64,000 bases of DNA from an uncultured Acidimicrobiales bacterium (lineage in GTDB: Bacteria > Actinomycetota > Acidimicrobiia > Acidimicrobiales > Bin134). Of the stretch, positions 8,804-16,950 are shown in pieces. The notes under the pieces are model-generated. The model was not told the DNA's origin. It was given only the letters and a program-made list of their open reading frames with translations, and did not search any database. A program made the translations under genes and the position numbers. Where the stretch lies: contig OX638350.1 in assembly GCA_951813325.1 (NCBI GenBank), positions 1,965,954 to 2,029,953 of the forward strand, given 5' to 3'. The stretch's first letter is position 1; every line of letters starts with the position of its first letter.

Positions 8804-9582
8804 GGCTGCTCCTTTGAGTCATCTGACAGACCTGCCTCGGCCCGCCGTTCTTCCATGGCTTCGTCCACCTCAAGTTGTTCGATCTGGCTTTCGAGGTAGG
8901 CCAAGCGGAAGCGGTGCAGCAGCAGCCAGGCGAACAGCACCATGCCCACCGCGAACGAGAACGACAGGGTGAACAGGGTCTCGTCGCGGATCTTGCGGGC
9001 GGTGAGCGTGGACTGCTGGTGCAGGGTCCGGTTCTCCCACCAGTCCACCGACCGGTTCACGATCACAATGTTCACCGCTCCCACCAGGGCGATCACCACC
9101 GAGCGCCGAGCCCTCACCGCCGTGTCAGCCGGGATGCGGCGCATCGCCAGATAGCCCACGAACACCAGCACCATCACTAGGGTGGTCACCTGGCGCACAT
9201 CGCCCCACTCCCACCAGGTCTGCCAGGTGGGGCGACCCCAGATGGAGCCGGTCACCAGTGTCAGCACCCCGAATACCACGCCTATCTCGGCGGAGGCGTG
9301 GGCCATCATGTCCCACCAGTCGGTGCGCCACCGCAGATAGGCCAGGCTGGCCAAGAAGGTCAGCCCGAATCCGGTGTAGGCCAAGATGGCCGACGGCACA
9401 TGGACGAACATCAGGCGCACCGCGTCGAACTGGCCCACCACGTCGCCCTGCTCGGTTATGCGGGTGTCCTCGGGCACCCAGGCGAAGGCCAGCGCCACCA
9501 GTAGGGCAAACCCGGCCAGCGTCAGCCAGCCCAGGACTCTCGTCGCCTTCGACGAGGTGGTGGCAGCCACCACAGTGCTCAT
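8800..9582 (-). CDS. ccmC: Haem exporter/haem-handling protein CcmC
   Basis: A 260-residue, six-helix protein. The ATG at 9582 overlaps the ccmB stop (ATGA); the frame is open further upstream only as a shadow of ccmB. Haem-ligand histidines are placed as in the family: H61 in MFVHVPSAILAYTGFG and H188 in DWWENRTLHQQS, flanking the tryptophan-rich WGRPTWQTWWEWGDVRQ. The WWD motif deviates from the usual WVWDARLT (here WEWGDVRQ). CcmC loads haem onto CcmE. A charged coiled tail after about residue 230 is an addition relative to short CcmC forms. Confidence 0.94.
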   Translation of the reverse strand: MSTVVAATTSSKATRVLGWLTLAGFALLVALAFAWVPEDTRITEQGDVVGQFDAVRLMFVHVPSAILAYTGFGLTFLASLAYLRWRTDWWDMMAHASAEIGVVFGVLTLVTGSIWGRPTWQTWWEWGDVRQVTTLVMVLVFVGYLAMRRIPADTAVRARRSVVIALVGAVNIVIVNRSVDWWENRTLHQQSTLTARKIRDETLFTLSFSFAVGMVLFAWLLLHRFRLAYLESQIEQLEVDEAMEERRAEAGLSDDSKEQP

Positions 9583-10289
9583 GCTTCCTCCAAAAGAGCC
9601 CCGTAACTCAAGGCTCCGAATACCCCATAGATTGCGGCGAAACCGGCCAGAAGGCCCAACCAGGCCCACCCTTCGGCCCCGGCCACGCCGAATGCGTCCT
9701 GAAATGCCCGAGTGGCCCCGACGAGCACCGGGGCCACCACCGGCAGCAACAGCATCGGCAGCAGTGTCTCCCGCACCCCAAGCCCAGATACCAGCGCCCC
9801 GTACAGGGTGCCCGCGGCGGCCACCCCGGCGGCGGCAGCCAGCCCGGCGCACACCAAAAGGCCGTAGCGGTGCACGGTCACGTCGAACAAGAGCACCACG
9901 CCCGCTGCCAACAGCACCTCCAGCACCACCAGCTGAATGGCGATGGCCGCCGCCTTGCCCCCGAACACGGCGATGGGGTCGATTCCCGACAGAAGCAGTC
10001 TGTCGGAGGCTCCGTCGGCCAAATCCACCGCGAACGAGCGACCGATGGCCAAGAGCGAGGCCAAGAGCACGGTTACCCAGAACAGCCCGGGGGCATAGGT
10101 GCGCAAGGCCTCCTGATCGGTGTCCAGCGCGAAGGCGAACAGCACCAATACCGTCACCGCGAACGGCACGATCTGGTTGATCCCCACCCGAGCGCGCATC
10201 TCGATCTTCAGGTCCTTGCCCGCGATCAGCCACGCATCACGGAACACGGCGGTCACTCTCAGTGGAAGCATCCTCGCCGTTTGGCGCAT
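9579..10289 (-). CDS. ccmB: Haem exporter ABC permease CcmB
   Basis: A 236-residue integral membrane protein with six predicted helices and the CcmB opening DAWLIAGKDLKIEMRAR, followed by FAVDLADGASDRLLLSGI. It pairs with the CcmA ATPase; the complex uses ATP hydrolysis to release holo-CcmE from CcmC. Its 5' end overlaps ccmA by about 53 bp if the ATG at 10289 is used; an internal ATG at 10271 would shorten the overlap. Confidence 0.92.
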   Translation of the reverse strand: MRQTARMLPLRVTAVFRDAWLIAGKDLKIEMRARVGINQIVPFAVTVLVLFAFALDTDQEALRTYAPGLFWVTVLLASLLAIGRSFAVDLADGASDRLLLSGIDPIAVFGGKAAAIAIQLVVLEVLLAAGVVLLFDVTVHRYGLLVCAGLAAAAGVAAAGTLYGALVSGLGVRETLLPMLLLPVVAPVLVGATRAFQDAFGVAGAEGWAWLGLLAGFAAIYGVFGALSYGALLEEA

Positions 10290-10974
10290 TAGCCGAGTCG
10301 CTCCCTTGGCGAACCATCCCGCCCACCACGCTCACCACCCGGGGCTCCAGCACCTGAATGCGCTCTAATTCGTGGGTGGCCAACACCACCGTTGCTCCGG
10401 CCGCGGCCGCGCTGCGAACCAGAGCATCCACCGTGTCGCGCGACTGCTGGTCCAAGCCGGCGTGGGGCTCGTCCAACAGCCACAACTCGGGGCGCCGCAC
10501 CAGCAGCGAGGCAATCGAGGCCCGACGACGCTGCCCGGCCGACAGCCGGCCCGCCCGGGTGTCCGCCAGGCGACCGGTGAGCGAGAGCCGCTCAATTGCC
10601 TCGTCGACGTCGGTACCGCCGGCCCCCGCAGCTCGAGCCCAAAAGGCCACGTTCTCTGCCACCGTCAGGTCGTCGTAAAGCCCGGTGCGATGGCCCAACA
10701 GGGCCACCCGGCGGCGCACCATCCGGCGCTCATCGTTTAGATCATGGCCCAGCACCCACCCCTTTCCCGAGGCCAGCGAGCACAGCCCGGCGCACAGCCG
10801 CAACAGCGTGGTCTTGCCCGCCCCATTGGGCCCTTTGAGCAGGACGATCTCCCCCGGCGTAATGTCGAGATCAACTCCGGCCAAGGCGGGAAACCGCCCC
10901 AACAACGTCACAGCGGCCCGGAGCCGGACGGCAGGTTCCACAACTCTTCTCAGGCTACAAGGATGCCCTCCCAT
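10237..10974 (-). CDS. ccmA: Haem exporter ATP-binding protein CcmA
   Basis: An ABC ATPase of about 245 residues with Walker A GPNGAGKTT, signature RLSAGQRRRASIA, Walker B ELWLLDEPHAGLD and H-loop VVLATHEL. It is the first gene of the nine-gene ccm operon. The ATG at 10974 was chosen; a TTG at 10986 extends it by four codons, and a GTG at 10941 preceded by GAGAAGAG is a credible shorter start. The region upstream contains the hairpin cluster described separately. Confidence 0.92.
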   Translation of the reverse strand: MGGHPCSLRRVVEPAVRLRAAVTLLGRFPALAGVDLDITPGEIVLLKGPNGAGKTTLLRLCAGLCSLASGKGWVLGHDLNDERRMVRRRVALLGHRTGLYDDLTVAENVAFWARAAGAGGTDVDEAIERLSLTGRLADTRAGRLSAGQRRRASIASLLVRRPELWLLDEPHAGLDQQSRDTVDALVRSAAAAGATVVLATHELERIQVLEPRVVSVVGGMVRQGSDSANAPNGEDASTESDRRVP

Positions 10975-11093
10975 CGCAGAAACCAAGGATCTTGCGGACG
11001 CCCTTCACCCTGCTGCCAAGTTCTCGGTGATCACATCGGAAAATTGCTTGCCCCTAAGCAGGTGCCACGCTAGATTTCGCGCCTAGCCCTGAT

Positions 11094-11173
11094 GGCCGGG
11101 GAGGTTGGAGCTCCCCGGCCTAAGGCTCGCCCTAGCCAGGGGCGAGCCCTGTTCGGAGTATTGCAACAGGGCT
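11094..11173. promoter_or_regulatory. Cluster of three perfect hairpins in the ccmA/dehydrogenase divergent gap
   Basis: Hairpin 1: a 10-bp perfect stem, GGCCGGGGAG (11094-11103) with CTCCCCGGCC (11111-11120). Hairpin 2: 9 bp, GGCTCGCCC (11124-11132) with GGGCGAGCC (11140-11148). Hairpin 3: 9 bp, AGCCCTGTT (11145-11153) with AACAGGGCT (11165-11173). Hairpins 2 and 3 share bases 11145-11148 and cannot form together. No U-tract follows, so simple intrinsic terminators are unlikely; both flanking genes read away from it. Confidence 0.5.
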
Positions 11174-11267
11174 TGCCTGTGTCAACATTGAATGAAATTT
11201 ACTGAAATGGGCGTAACTCTCTGCCACCACTCCCTCGCTCGCCCCTCAATGCCATAGCATCGGCGAT

Positions 11268-12278
11268 GTGTTCGCTCTGGTGACCGAGAAGGCGTACGAG
11301 CAGCACCGGTCCCAATTCGACGCGCTGGACAACGAAGGGCACGGCCTCCAGTGGCTGCGTCTGGCAGACGACGGGAAGCTCCACGGTCCTTCCGATGCCC
11401 ACCCCGAGGTGGCGTGGCTGTCGAGCGACTTGTTTTTCGGTGGGATTCTGAACCGGTTCTTCGAGATCGTGGAGGGCGCGCCCGATTTCCGCTGGCTTCA
11501 GTCGGCCGCCGCCGGGGTAGATCTCGATCCTTACGAACGCCTGTTGAACCGGGGCGCTCGGTTATGCAACGCCCACCTCACCGCCATCCCCATCGCCGAG
11601 TTCGTGCTCCGAGCAGTGCTCGACGTGTTCCAAGATGCCGAGCGCTGGCGGATGGCCCAGGCTGATGGCCGATGGGAGCACCACAATTTCCGCGAATTGT
11701 GGCGATCCCGCTGGCTGATCATCGGGCTAGGGGCCATCGGTGCAGAAACCGCCCACCGAGCCCGGGCGTTCGAGGCCCATGTGACCGGTGTGCGCCGCCA
11801 TCCCACCGGAGATGAGCCGGTTGACGCCATGATCTCGCCCGCCGAGATTCCCGATGCCCTGCCCGAGGCCGACGTGGTGGTGCTGGCCACTCCAGCCACT
11901 CCCGAAACCGAGAACCTGGTGGACGACGGCTTCCTGTCGGCCATGAAACCGGGGGCGGTGCTGGTGAACGTCGCCCGGGGCAAGTTGGTGGACGACGAGG
12001 CCCTGCTCCGGGCTATGGACGGCGACCGTCTGGACGCCGCCATCCTCGATGTGTTCAACGCCGAGCCTCTCGATCCCAGCCACCCCTATTGGTCTCATCC
12101 CAAGGTGGTGCTGACCCCCCACTCCTCTGGCGGGGGAATTGGCCGGTGGGACCGGGGTGCCGAGTTGTTTTGCGACAACCTGCGACGACTCCTCGCCGGC
12201 GAGCCGCTCGTCAACGAGGTGACCACCATGCAGTTGCCCACCGACCTCCCCTTCGTCACGGGCAGGGACAAGCAATGA
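11268..12278 (+). CDS. D-2-hydroxyacid dehydrogenase (NAD(P)-dependent)
   Basis: A 336-residue D-isomer-specific 2-hydroxyacid dehydrogenase. The Rossmann motif GLGAIG is at residues 153-158. The catalytic triad of the family is visible as arginine in VNVARGKLVDDEAL, glutamate in DVFNAEPLDP and histidine in LTPHSSGG. The natural substrate cannot be read from sequence. It starts with GTG at 11268. Its stop overlaps the CoA-transferase start (ATGA), so reduction of a 2-oxoacid and CoA transfer may belong to one catabolic unit (inference). Confidence 0.88.
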   Translation: MFALVTEKAYEQHRSQFDALDNEGHGLQWLRLADDGKLHGPSDAHPEVAWLSSDLFFGGILNRFFEIVEGAPDFRWLQSAAAGVDLDPYERLLNRGARLCNAHLTAIPIAEFVLRAVLDVFQDAERWRMAQADGRWEHHNFRELWRSRWLIIGLGAIGAETAHRARAFEAHVTGVRRHPTGDEPVDAMISPAEIPDALPEADVVVLATPATPETENLVDDGFLSAMKPGAVLVNVARGKLVDDEALLRAMDGDRLDAAILDVFNAEPLDPSHPYWSHPKVVLTPHSSGGGIGRWDRGAELFCDNLRRLLAGEPLVNEVTTMQLPTDLPFVTGRDKQ

Positions 12279-13480
12279 GCCCGAATCCAGGAGCATTGGC
12301 CGGGCTGCGGGTGCTGGACATCTCGTCTTTTTTGGCCGCGCCCCAGGTGGCCACCTTCCTGGGCGACTTCGGTGCCGATGTCATCAAGATCGAACCGCCC
12401 TCGGGGGAGGCCCTGCGCCGCATCGGGGCCAGCCGCGACGGGGAGTCGCTGGTGTGGGCCATGGTGTCGCGCAACAAGCGGGTCATCACCTGCGACCTCA
12501 ATCGCTCCGAGGGCCGCGACATCCTCCGCCAGCTAGTAGCCGAGGTCAACGTGCTGGTCCACAACTACTCCCCGGCCATGCTGAAGCGCTGGGACTGCAC
12601 CTGGGAGCACCTGCGGTCCATCAACCCCGGCCTGGTCATGGTGTCGGTGAGCCCCTATGGGCACACCGGCCCGCTGGCCGACCGGCCGGGCGCGGGAACC
12701 ATGGCCGAGGCCTTCGCCGGGCTCACCCACATGACCGGAGAGGCCGACGGCCCGCCCATGCTCACCTCCATCCCGCTGGGCGACACCCTGACCGGGATCT
12801 TCGGTCTCATCGGAGCTCTGGTAGCCTGCTACGGCCGGGATGTGAACGGGATAGGCGGCCAGCATGTGGACGTATCCATGTATGAGCCCATCTTGACCCT
12901 GATAGGCAGCACCCTGGCCGCCTGGGATCCCAATGGCAACGACCCTCCCCCCGCCCGGTTCGGGTCGCGGTTGGAAACCGGCGTCCCCCGCAACATCTAC
13001 CGCACGGCCGATAACCGCTACTTGTGCCTGTCGGGCACCACCGACCGCCAAGTAGAGCGCATCCTGGCATTGACCGGAAGGGACGGCCCCGAAGACCAGG
13101 CCAAGTTCGGCCGCATGGCCGACCGGCTGGCCCACAACGACGAACTCGACACCCTGGTGGCCGACTGGATCGCCGAGCGCCCCCTGGACGAGGCCGTCGC
13201 CGTCTTCGTCGAGGCCCGGATCCCGGTGGCCCCGGTCCACGACCTGCCCGGCCTGCTGGCCGACGCCCAAGTGCAGGCCCGCCACAGCGTCACCCTGGTG
13301 GCCCACGACGTGCTGGGTACCGTGCCCATGGCCACCCCCGCGCCCTTCCTCAGCGAGACCCCCGGCACAATCCGCCACCCCGGCCCCCCCATCGGCGCCC
13401 ACAACGCCGAGGTCTACGCCGAATTGCTGGCCTGGGACGCCGACCGCCTCGCCCAAGCCCAAGCCGACGGCCTGGTGTAA
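12275..13480 (+). CDS. Class III CoA-transferase (CaiB/BaiF family)
   Basis: A 401-residue CaiB/BaiF family protein opening with GLRVLDISSFLAAPQVATFL and GADVIKIEPPSGEALRR. The catalytic aspartate that forms the acyl anhydride is D170 in PLGDTLTGIFG. The motif VRNIYR-like segment PRNIYRTADNRYLCLS is also present. It moves CoA between a donor acyl-CoA and a carboxylic acid; substrate unknown. An in-frame extension upstream of the ATG at 12275 lies in the dehydrogenase and is rejected. Coupled to the preceding gene by a 4-bp overlap. Confidence 0.9.
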   Translation: MSPNPGALAGLRVLDISSFLAAPQVATFLGDFGADVIKIEPPSGEALRRIGASRDGESLVWAMVSRNKRVITCDLNRSEGRDILRQLVAEVNVLVHNYSPAMLKRWDCTWEHLRSINPGLVMVSVSPYGHTGPLADRPGAGTMAEAFAGLTHMTGEADGPPMLTSIPLGDTLTGIFGLIGALVACYGRDVNGIGGQHVDVSMYEPILTLIGSTLAAWDPNGNDPPPARFGSRLETGVPRNIYRTADNRYLCLSGTTDRQVERILALTGRDGPEDQAKFGRMADRLAHNDELDTLVADWIAERPLDEAVAVFVEARIPVAPVHDLPGLLADAQVQARHSVTLVAHDVLGTVPMATPAPFLSETPGTIRHPGPPIGAHNAEVYAELLAWDADRLAQAQADGLV

Positions 13481-13542
13481 CGATGCCGAGACCGAGACCA
13501 GCGATGTTGAGATGAGGCACTTTGACCGCTCGCGCAGGTTTG

Positions 13543-13965
13543 TCAGCGGTAGATGGTGAACGCCTGCCGGAGCCCCGGGCCGTAGCGGTACACGGCGAAA
13601 TCGGCGTCGAACGACACGGCTTCTTCGATGCCGTACCTTTCCATCACAGCCCAGCTGGTTCGGTCGATCAGCGAGAACTCCTGATCGCTGAACAGTTCTC
13701 CGATTCTCATAGCAGCCAAGATGTCCTGAGGAGTCGCAGTCAGCACTTCGGCGAGATCCCGTTCCACAATGGTGGAGATCAACATGTCCGCCGCACCTCG
13801 ATGGCGTCGGCTGCGGGCAACGGCCCACGTCTCCACCAGCACATGGTCGGTCGTGGCCAGCCTCCCCGAATGCTCGCTGAGCAGCGCAACGGCCCGCTCG
13901 TGGAGCAGGTCGTCGCTGGCCCCGAGGGCGTACCACCCGCCGGTGTCGACGAATACGCGCATCAT
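13543..13965 (-). CDS. vapC: VapC-like PIN-domain ribonuclease toxin
   Basis: A 140-residue PIN domain. The acidic metal-binding residues are in place: D7 in FVDTGGWYAL, E45 in VLVETWAV, D101 in SLIDRTSW and D120/D122 in SFDADFAVY. The protein should be a Mg-dependent RNase held inactive by the upstream antitoxin, with which it overlaps by 4 bp (ATGA). Confidence 0.87.
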   Translation of the reverse strand: MMRVFVDTGGWYALGASDDLLHERAVALLSEHSGRLATTDHVLVETWAVARSRRHRGAADMLISTIVERDLAEVLTATPQDILAAMRIGELFSDQEFSLIDRTSWAVMERYGIEEAVSFDADFAVYRYGPGLRQAFTIYR

Positions 13966-14243
13966 GCCGAGGTATTCCGAGCCCGCAGTTTCCTGTCGAA
14001 GTCCTCGCCGAATGCCTGGGCAATCATCTCGTGCTTGTCATGGGCTATGTCCGTTGGATTGCCGCCGCTTCCCAAGATGCCGATAAGCGGAGTGATATCG
14101 GCGGTCGCGGCTCGGGCCGCGGCATCATCAGAGCGAATCAACTCCCGAATGTAGGCCGACAAGCTCAAGCCACGTTCCTCAGCCCGCTGTTTGGCCACCG
14201 CGCGCAGCGGCGGATCCAGCAGAACGTTTGTGGGCTTTACCAT
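13962..14243 (-). CDS. vapB: Ribbon-helix-helix antitoxin (VapB-like)
   Basis: A 93-residue protein. The N-terminal strand MVKPTNVLLDPPLRAVAKQ and the helix GLSLSAYIRELIRSD form a CopG/Arc-type ribbon-helix-helix DNA-binding domain. The C-terminal part (about 50-93) would wrap the toxin. It is immediately upstream of vapC and preceded by a perfect 9-bp inverted repeat, as expected for an autoregulated TA pair. Confidence 0.8.
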   Translation of the reverse strand: MVKPTNVLLDPPLRAVAKQRAEERGLSLSAYIRELIRSDDAAARAATADITPLIGILGSGGNPTDIAHDKHEMIAQAFGEDFDRKLRARNTSA

Positions 14244-14257
14244 GTGGATACGCTATC

Positions 14258-14282
14258 TGTGTTGCGCATACTACGCAACACA
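14258..14282. promoter_or_regulatory. Candidate VapB operator palindrome
   Basis: Perfect 9-bp arms TGTGTTGCG (14258-14266) and CGCAACACA (14274-14282) separated by 7 bp, ending 15 bp upstream of the vapB start codon. Spacing and symmetry fit a ribbon-helix-helix autorepressor site overlapping the promoter. Confidence 0.6.
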
Positions 14283-14340
14283 GGGAGCACATTCAGTCCC
14301 CCTCCTCATCCCCTGACTACGTCCGGTAGGGTGCGATTCC

Positions 14341-15072
14341 ATGACTCCGGAACAAACAGCCGCAGCCACAGGGGTGTCGATTGCAGCCATGGGCCGCAGC
14401 TATTTTGCGGCTCACGCGGTGGGCCAATGCTTGGAGGAGGCCGGGTTCAGCGGGATGGCCCGGTATATCGGGGCCCGAGGCGGGGTGCTGGGCGACGTGC
14501 AGGCCGACGTGGTGGTCTCGGGCTTCGCCTTGTTCAACCCGGCCATGGTCGAAGCGGGCTGGAGTCAGACCAAAGAGCAGGGGTCGCCCCCCGACGCAGC
14601 CGCTGCCTTCGCGACAGGAATCGGCCGGTGGGCGGACGACACCTTCGGCCACCTCGACGGGCTGGACGATTTTGCCGCCGCGGTCCGCTCAGTATTCGAC
14701 GCCACCGAGCCCATGAGCCAGGCCCTCTACGCCGGCTGGCGGGCCATGCCGGTGCCCGACGACCCCGCTGCCGCGGCCGGCTTGGCCATCCAGGTGCTGC
14801 GAGAACTGCGCTTCGGATTCCACGTCCATGGGCTGAGCGCGGTGGGCCTGACCCCGGTGGAGGCCATCATCGCCCAGGCCAATCCCCAGCAGGCCCAGTT
14901 CTTCGGCTGGAGCGAGCCCTTCCCCGAGCCTGAGCCGCTCAAGGACCGGCACCGCCAAGCCGAAGAGATCACCTCAGCCCGGATGGCCGAGGTCTACGAG
15001 GCCATCGACGCCGACCAGCGGGCCCACGTGGCCGCCACCGTCAAGGCCATTGTCGAGACCACTTCGAGCTAG
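14341..15072 (+). CDS. SCO6745-like helical protein of unknown function
   Basis: A 243-residue soluble, alanine-rich helical protein. Recognisable elements of the SCO6745-type family are YFAAHAVGQCLEEAGFSGMA near the start, GGVLGDVQADVVVSGFALFN with FNPAMV, and the C-terminal GLTPVEAIIAQANPQQAQFFGW. The family is common in actinobacteria and has no established biochemical function. It is convergent with the acyl-CoA synthetase with only 15 bp between stops. Confidence 0.65.
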   Translation: MTPEQTAAATGVSIAAMGRSYFAAHAVGQCLEEAGFSGMARYIGARGGVLGDVQADVVVSGFALFNPAMVEAGWSQTKEQGSPPDAAAAFATGIGRWADDTFGHLDGLDDFAAAVRSVFDATEPMSQALYAGWRAMPVPDDPAAAAGLAIQVLRELRFGFHVHGLSAVGLTPVEAIIAQANPQQAQFFGWSEPFPEPEPLKDRHRQAEEITSARMAEVYEAIDADQRAHVAATVKAIVETTSS

Positions 15073-15087
15073 CCGGTTGCCCCTGCA

Positions 15088-16749
15088 TTAGACGTCCAAC
15101 ACAGATAGCCGGCCCCGGGCTTCAAACTCCGCCCTGATTGCCGCCACATCCTCAGAGGTCAATCGACGATAGGCCTCGCCGTCGCGTACCCAGGTCTCGT
15201 CGCCCGATTCCCACCGCTCCCGGCGCAGCGTGCGCTTGAGGATCTTGTTGGTCTCGGTCTGGGGCAGGGTATCGGCCCAGCGCACATAGCGGGGGGCCCA
15301 CTTGGTTCCCAGATCGTCTTGGCCGCCCAGAAACTCGGCGAACCCCTCCGGGTCGAAGACCGCACCGGGACGGCGCACCGCCGCGGCCATCACATCGTCG
15401 CCCACCGATGAACTGGGCACGGCGAATACCGCGGCCAAGTCGATGTCGGGATGGCGCACCAGGATGCGCTCCACCGGGGCGGCCGCGAAGTTCTCCCCGT
15501 CCACCCGCAGCCAGTCGAAGTTCCTCCCCGCGAAGTACACGTACCCCTCGGCGTCCCGATAGGCCAGATCGCCCGACCAGTAGATGCCGCCATGGGTACG
15601 CTCCTCGTCGGCTTCGGGGTTGTTCCAATAGCCCTCGAAACTCGGGGCCGACACCATGGAAGCCAACTCGCCGATGGCCTCATCGGCATTGAGCAGCTTG
15701 CCGGTGTCGTCGAAGACAGCCAGCGGCGCCTCCGCCCCGGTATCGGGATCGAGGATTTTCACGCTGTCGTCGGCCCGCCCCAGGGCGTTGGGCGGCGTGT
15801 CGGGGGTGCGGCTCACGGCCACGCCCCCCTCGGTAGAGCCGTATGAATCCTCCACCGGCACCCCGAATCGGCGTGAGAACCGCTCCAGGTCGTGGACCGC
15901 GCCCTCATTGCCGAACACGATCCGCAAGGTGTTTTCGGCGTCGTCGGGCCGCTCGGGGGTGGCCAGTATGTAGGTGAGGGGCTTGCCCACGTAGTTGAAG
16001 TAGGTGACGCCGAATCGGCGCACGTCGGGCAAAAAGCCCGATGCCGAGAATCGACGCCGGAAGGCGGCAATGCCCCCCGCAGTCAAACAGGGCACCCAGC
16101 CGGCCATCAGCGCGTTGGAGTGGAACATGGGCATGGCCTGGTAGAACACATCGTCGGGCGTCAGCTTGCGCATCTTGGTGATCACCTGGCCGATGCGAGC
16201 CAGCCGGGCTTGCGAGCAGACGGCCGCCTTGGGATCGCCAGTGGTGCCCGACGTGAACAGCAGCAGATAGGGCGCCAGCGGGTCGATGTCGGCGCCGGGG
16301 GGTTCGGCACCGGCGCAGGGTGCCAGCGCATCGGTCCACTCCGGCGAGTCCACGTCCAGCACCCGGCCATTGGCCGCGCCCAATTCCAAGCCCTCCAGCA
16401 GCTCTCGGTGGCAGCTCTCGGTGACGATCATCCCGCAGTCGGCGTGGGTGATGTCGCGGGCCAGCTCGGCACCCTGGCGAGTGGGGTTGATGCCCACCAC
16501 CGCAGCTCCGGCCAGGGCTGCGCCGCCCAGCAGCATGGAGTACTCCGGCCCATTGTCCAGCAGCATCCCCACATGGAACGGCCCCTCTCCCCGGCGGGCC
16601 AGCAGCATATGGGCCCGGGCGACGCACCCCGCGGTGAACTCCCGGTAGGTGTGCTGCTCGTCCTCGAAGACCATGGCCAGGCCGTCATCATCAGCCCGGC
16701 TCAACACCAGGTCTCGCACGGTGGGGTGGGCTTCGGCAGGGACGTCCAT
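15088..16749 (-). CDS. Acyl-CoA synthetase (AMP-forming, FadD17-like)
   Basis: A 553-residue ANL-superfamily enzyme that activates a carboxylic acid to an acyl-adenylate and then acyl-CoA. The P-loop LLLFTSGTTGDPKAAV is at 163-178, EDSYGSTEGGVAVSRTPD contains the A5-type motif, YWSGDLAYRDAEGYVYFAGR the A7/A8 region, and ETNKILKRTLRRE the A10 catalytic lysine. It most resembles the mycobacterial FadD17/very-long-chain group by its WLRVDGENFAAAPVE segment; chain length specificity is inference. The MITE-like element sits directly upstream. Confidence 0.87.
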   Translation of the reverse strand: MDVPAEAHPTVRDLVLSRADDDGLAMVFEDEQHTYREFTAGCVARAHMLLARRGEGPFHVGMLLDNGPEYSMLLGGAALAGAAVVGINPTRQGAELARDITHADCGMIVTESCHRELLEGLELGAANGRVLDVDSPEWTDALAPCAGAEPPGADIDPLAPYLLLFTSGTTGDPKAAVCSQARLARIGQVITKMRKLTPDDVFYQAMPMFHSNALMAGWVPCLTAGGIAAFRRRFSASGFLPDVRRFGVTYFNYVGKPLTYILATPERPDDAENTLRIVFGNEGAVHDLERFSRRFGVPVEDSYGSTEGGVAVSRTPDTPPNALGRADDSVKILDPDTGAEAPLAVFDDTGKLLNADEAIGELASMVSAPSFEGYWNNPEADEERTHGGIYWSGDLAYRDAEGYVYFAGRNFDWLRVDGENFAAAPVERILVRHPDIDLAAVFAVPSSSVGDDVMAAAVRRPGAVFDPEGFAEFLGGQDDLGTKWAPRYVRWADTLPQTETNKILKRTLRRERWESGDETWVRDGEAYRRLTSEDVAAIRAEFEARGRLSVLDV

Positions 16750-16782
16750 AGCTGGGAATCGTAGACAGGAAGCGAGGGGGAG

Positions 16783-16950
16783 CTAGTGGTGTGTCGTGGG
16801 TTTAGCGCCGTGGATTGCGACGGCAGCGGCGTTCCTCGCAAGGCGCACCGACGCAGCCATACTTCCAGCGTACGGCAAGGAGGGGCAACGCCGCGAGGGG
16901 CGTCGATGCCTAGCAGGACACGCGCGAATAAACCCACGACACACCACTAG
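16783..16950. mobile_element. 168-bp MITE-like element with 22-bp perfect terminal inverted repeats
   Basis: The left end CTAGTGGTGTGTCGTGGGTT plus TA (16783-16804) is an exact reverse complement of the right end at 16929-16950. The outermost CTAG at both ends could be a 4-bp target duplication, leaving an 18-bp inverted repeat. The interior is an imperfect palindrome (GGCAGCGGCG...CCTCGC recurs inverted) and holds no convincing coding frame. The right end supplies the stop codon of the DUF5719 gene. No transposase is present, so it would be a non-autonomous element. Confidence 0.6.

Noticed and set aside
9583..10233. N-terminal extension of ccmC
   Set aside because: It is an out-of-frame reading of ccmB; CcmC homology begins at the ATG at 9582 that overlaps the ccmB stop.
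11094..11148. Hairpin pair considered as a tRNA or a bidirectional terminator
   Set aside because: No cloverleaf or CCA/T-arm pattern, no U-run, and both flanking genes start rather than end here.
12533..14023. 496-codon open frame on the minus strand
   Set aside because: Opposite the CoA-transferase and out of frame with vapBC; composition (long GHR/GVG-rich stretches) is typical of antisense GC-rich shadow frames.
16701..16937. 78-codon minus-strand frame inside the MITE-like element
   Set aside because: No recognisable domain; it spans the inverted repeat and enters the acyl-CoA synthetase in the wrong frame.
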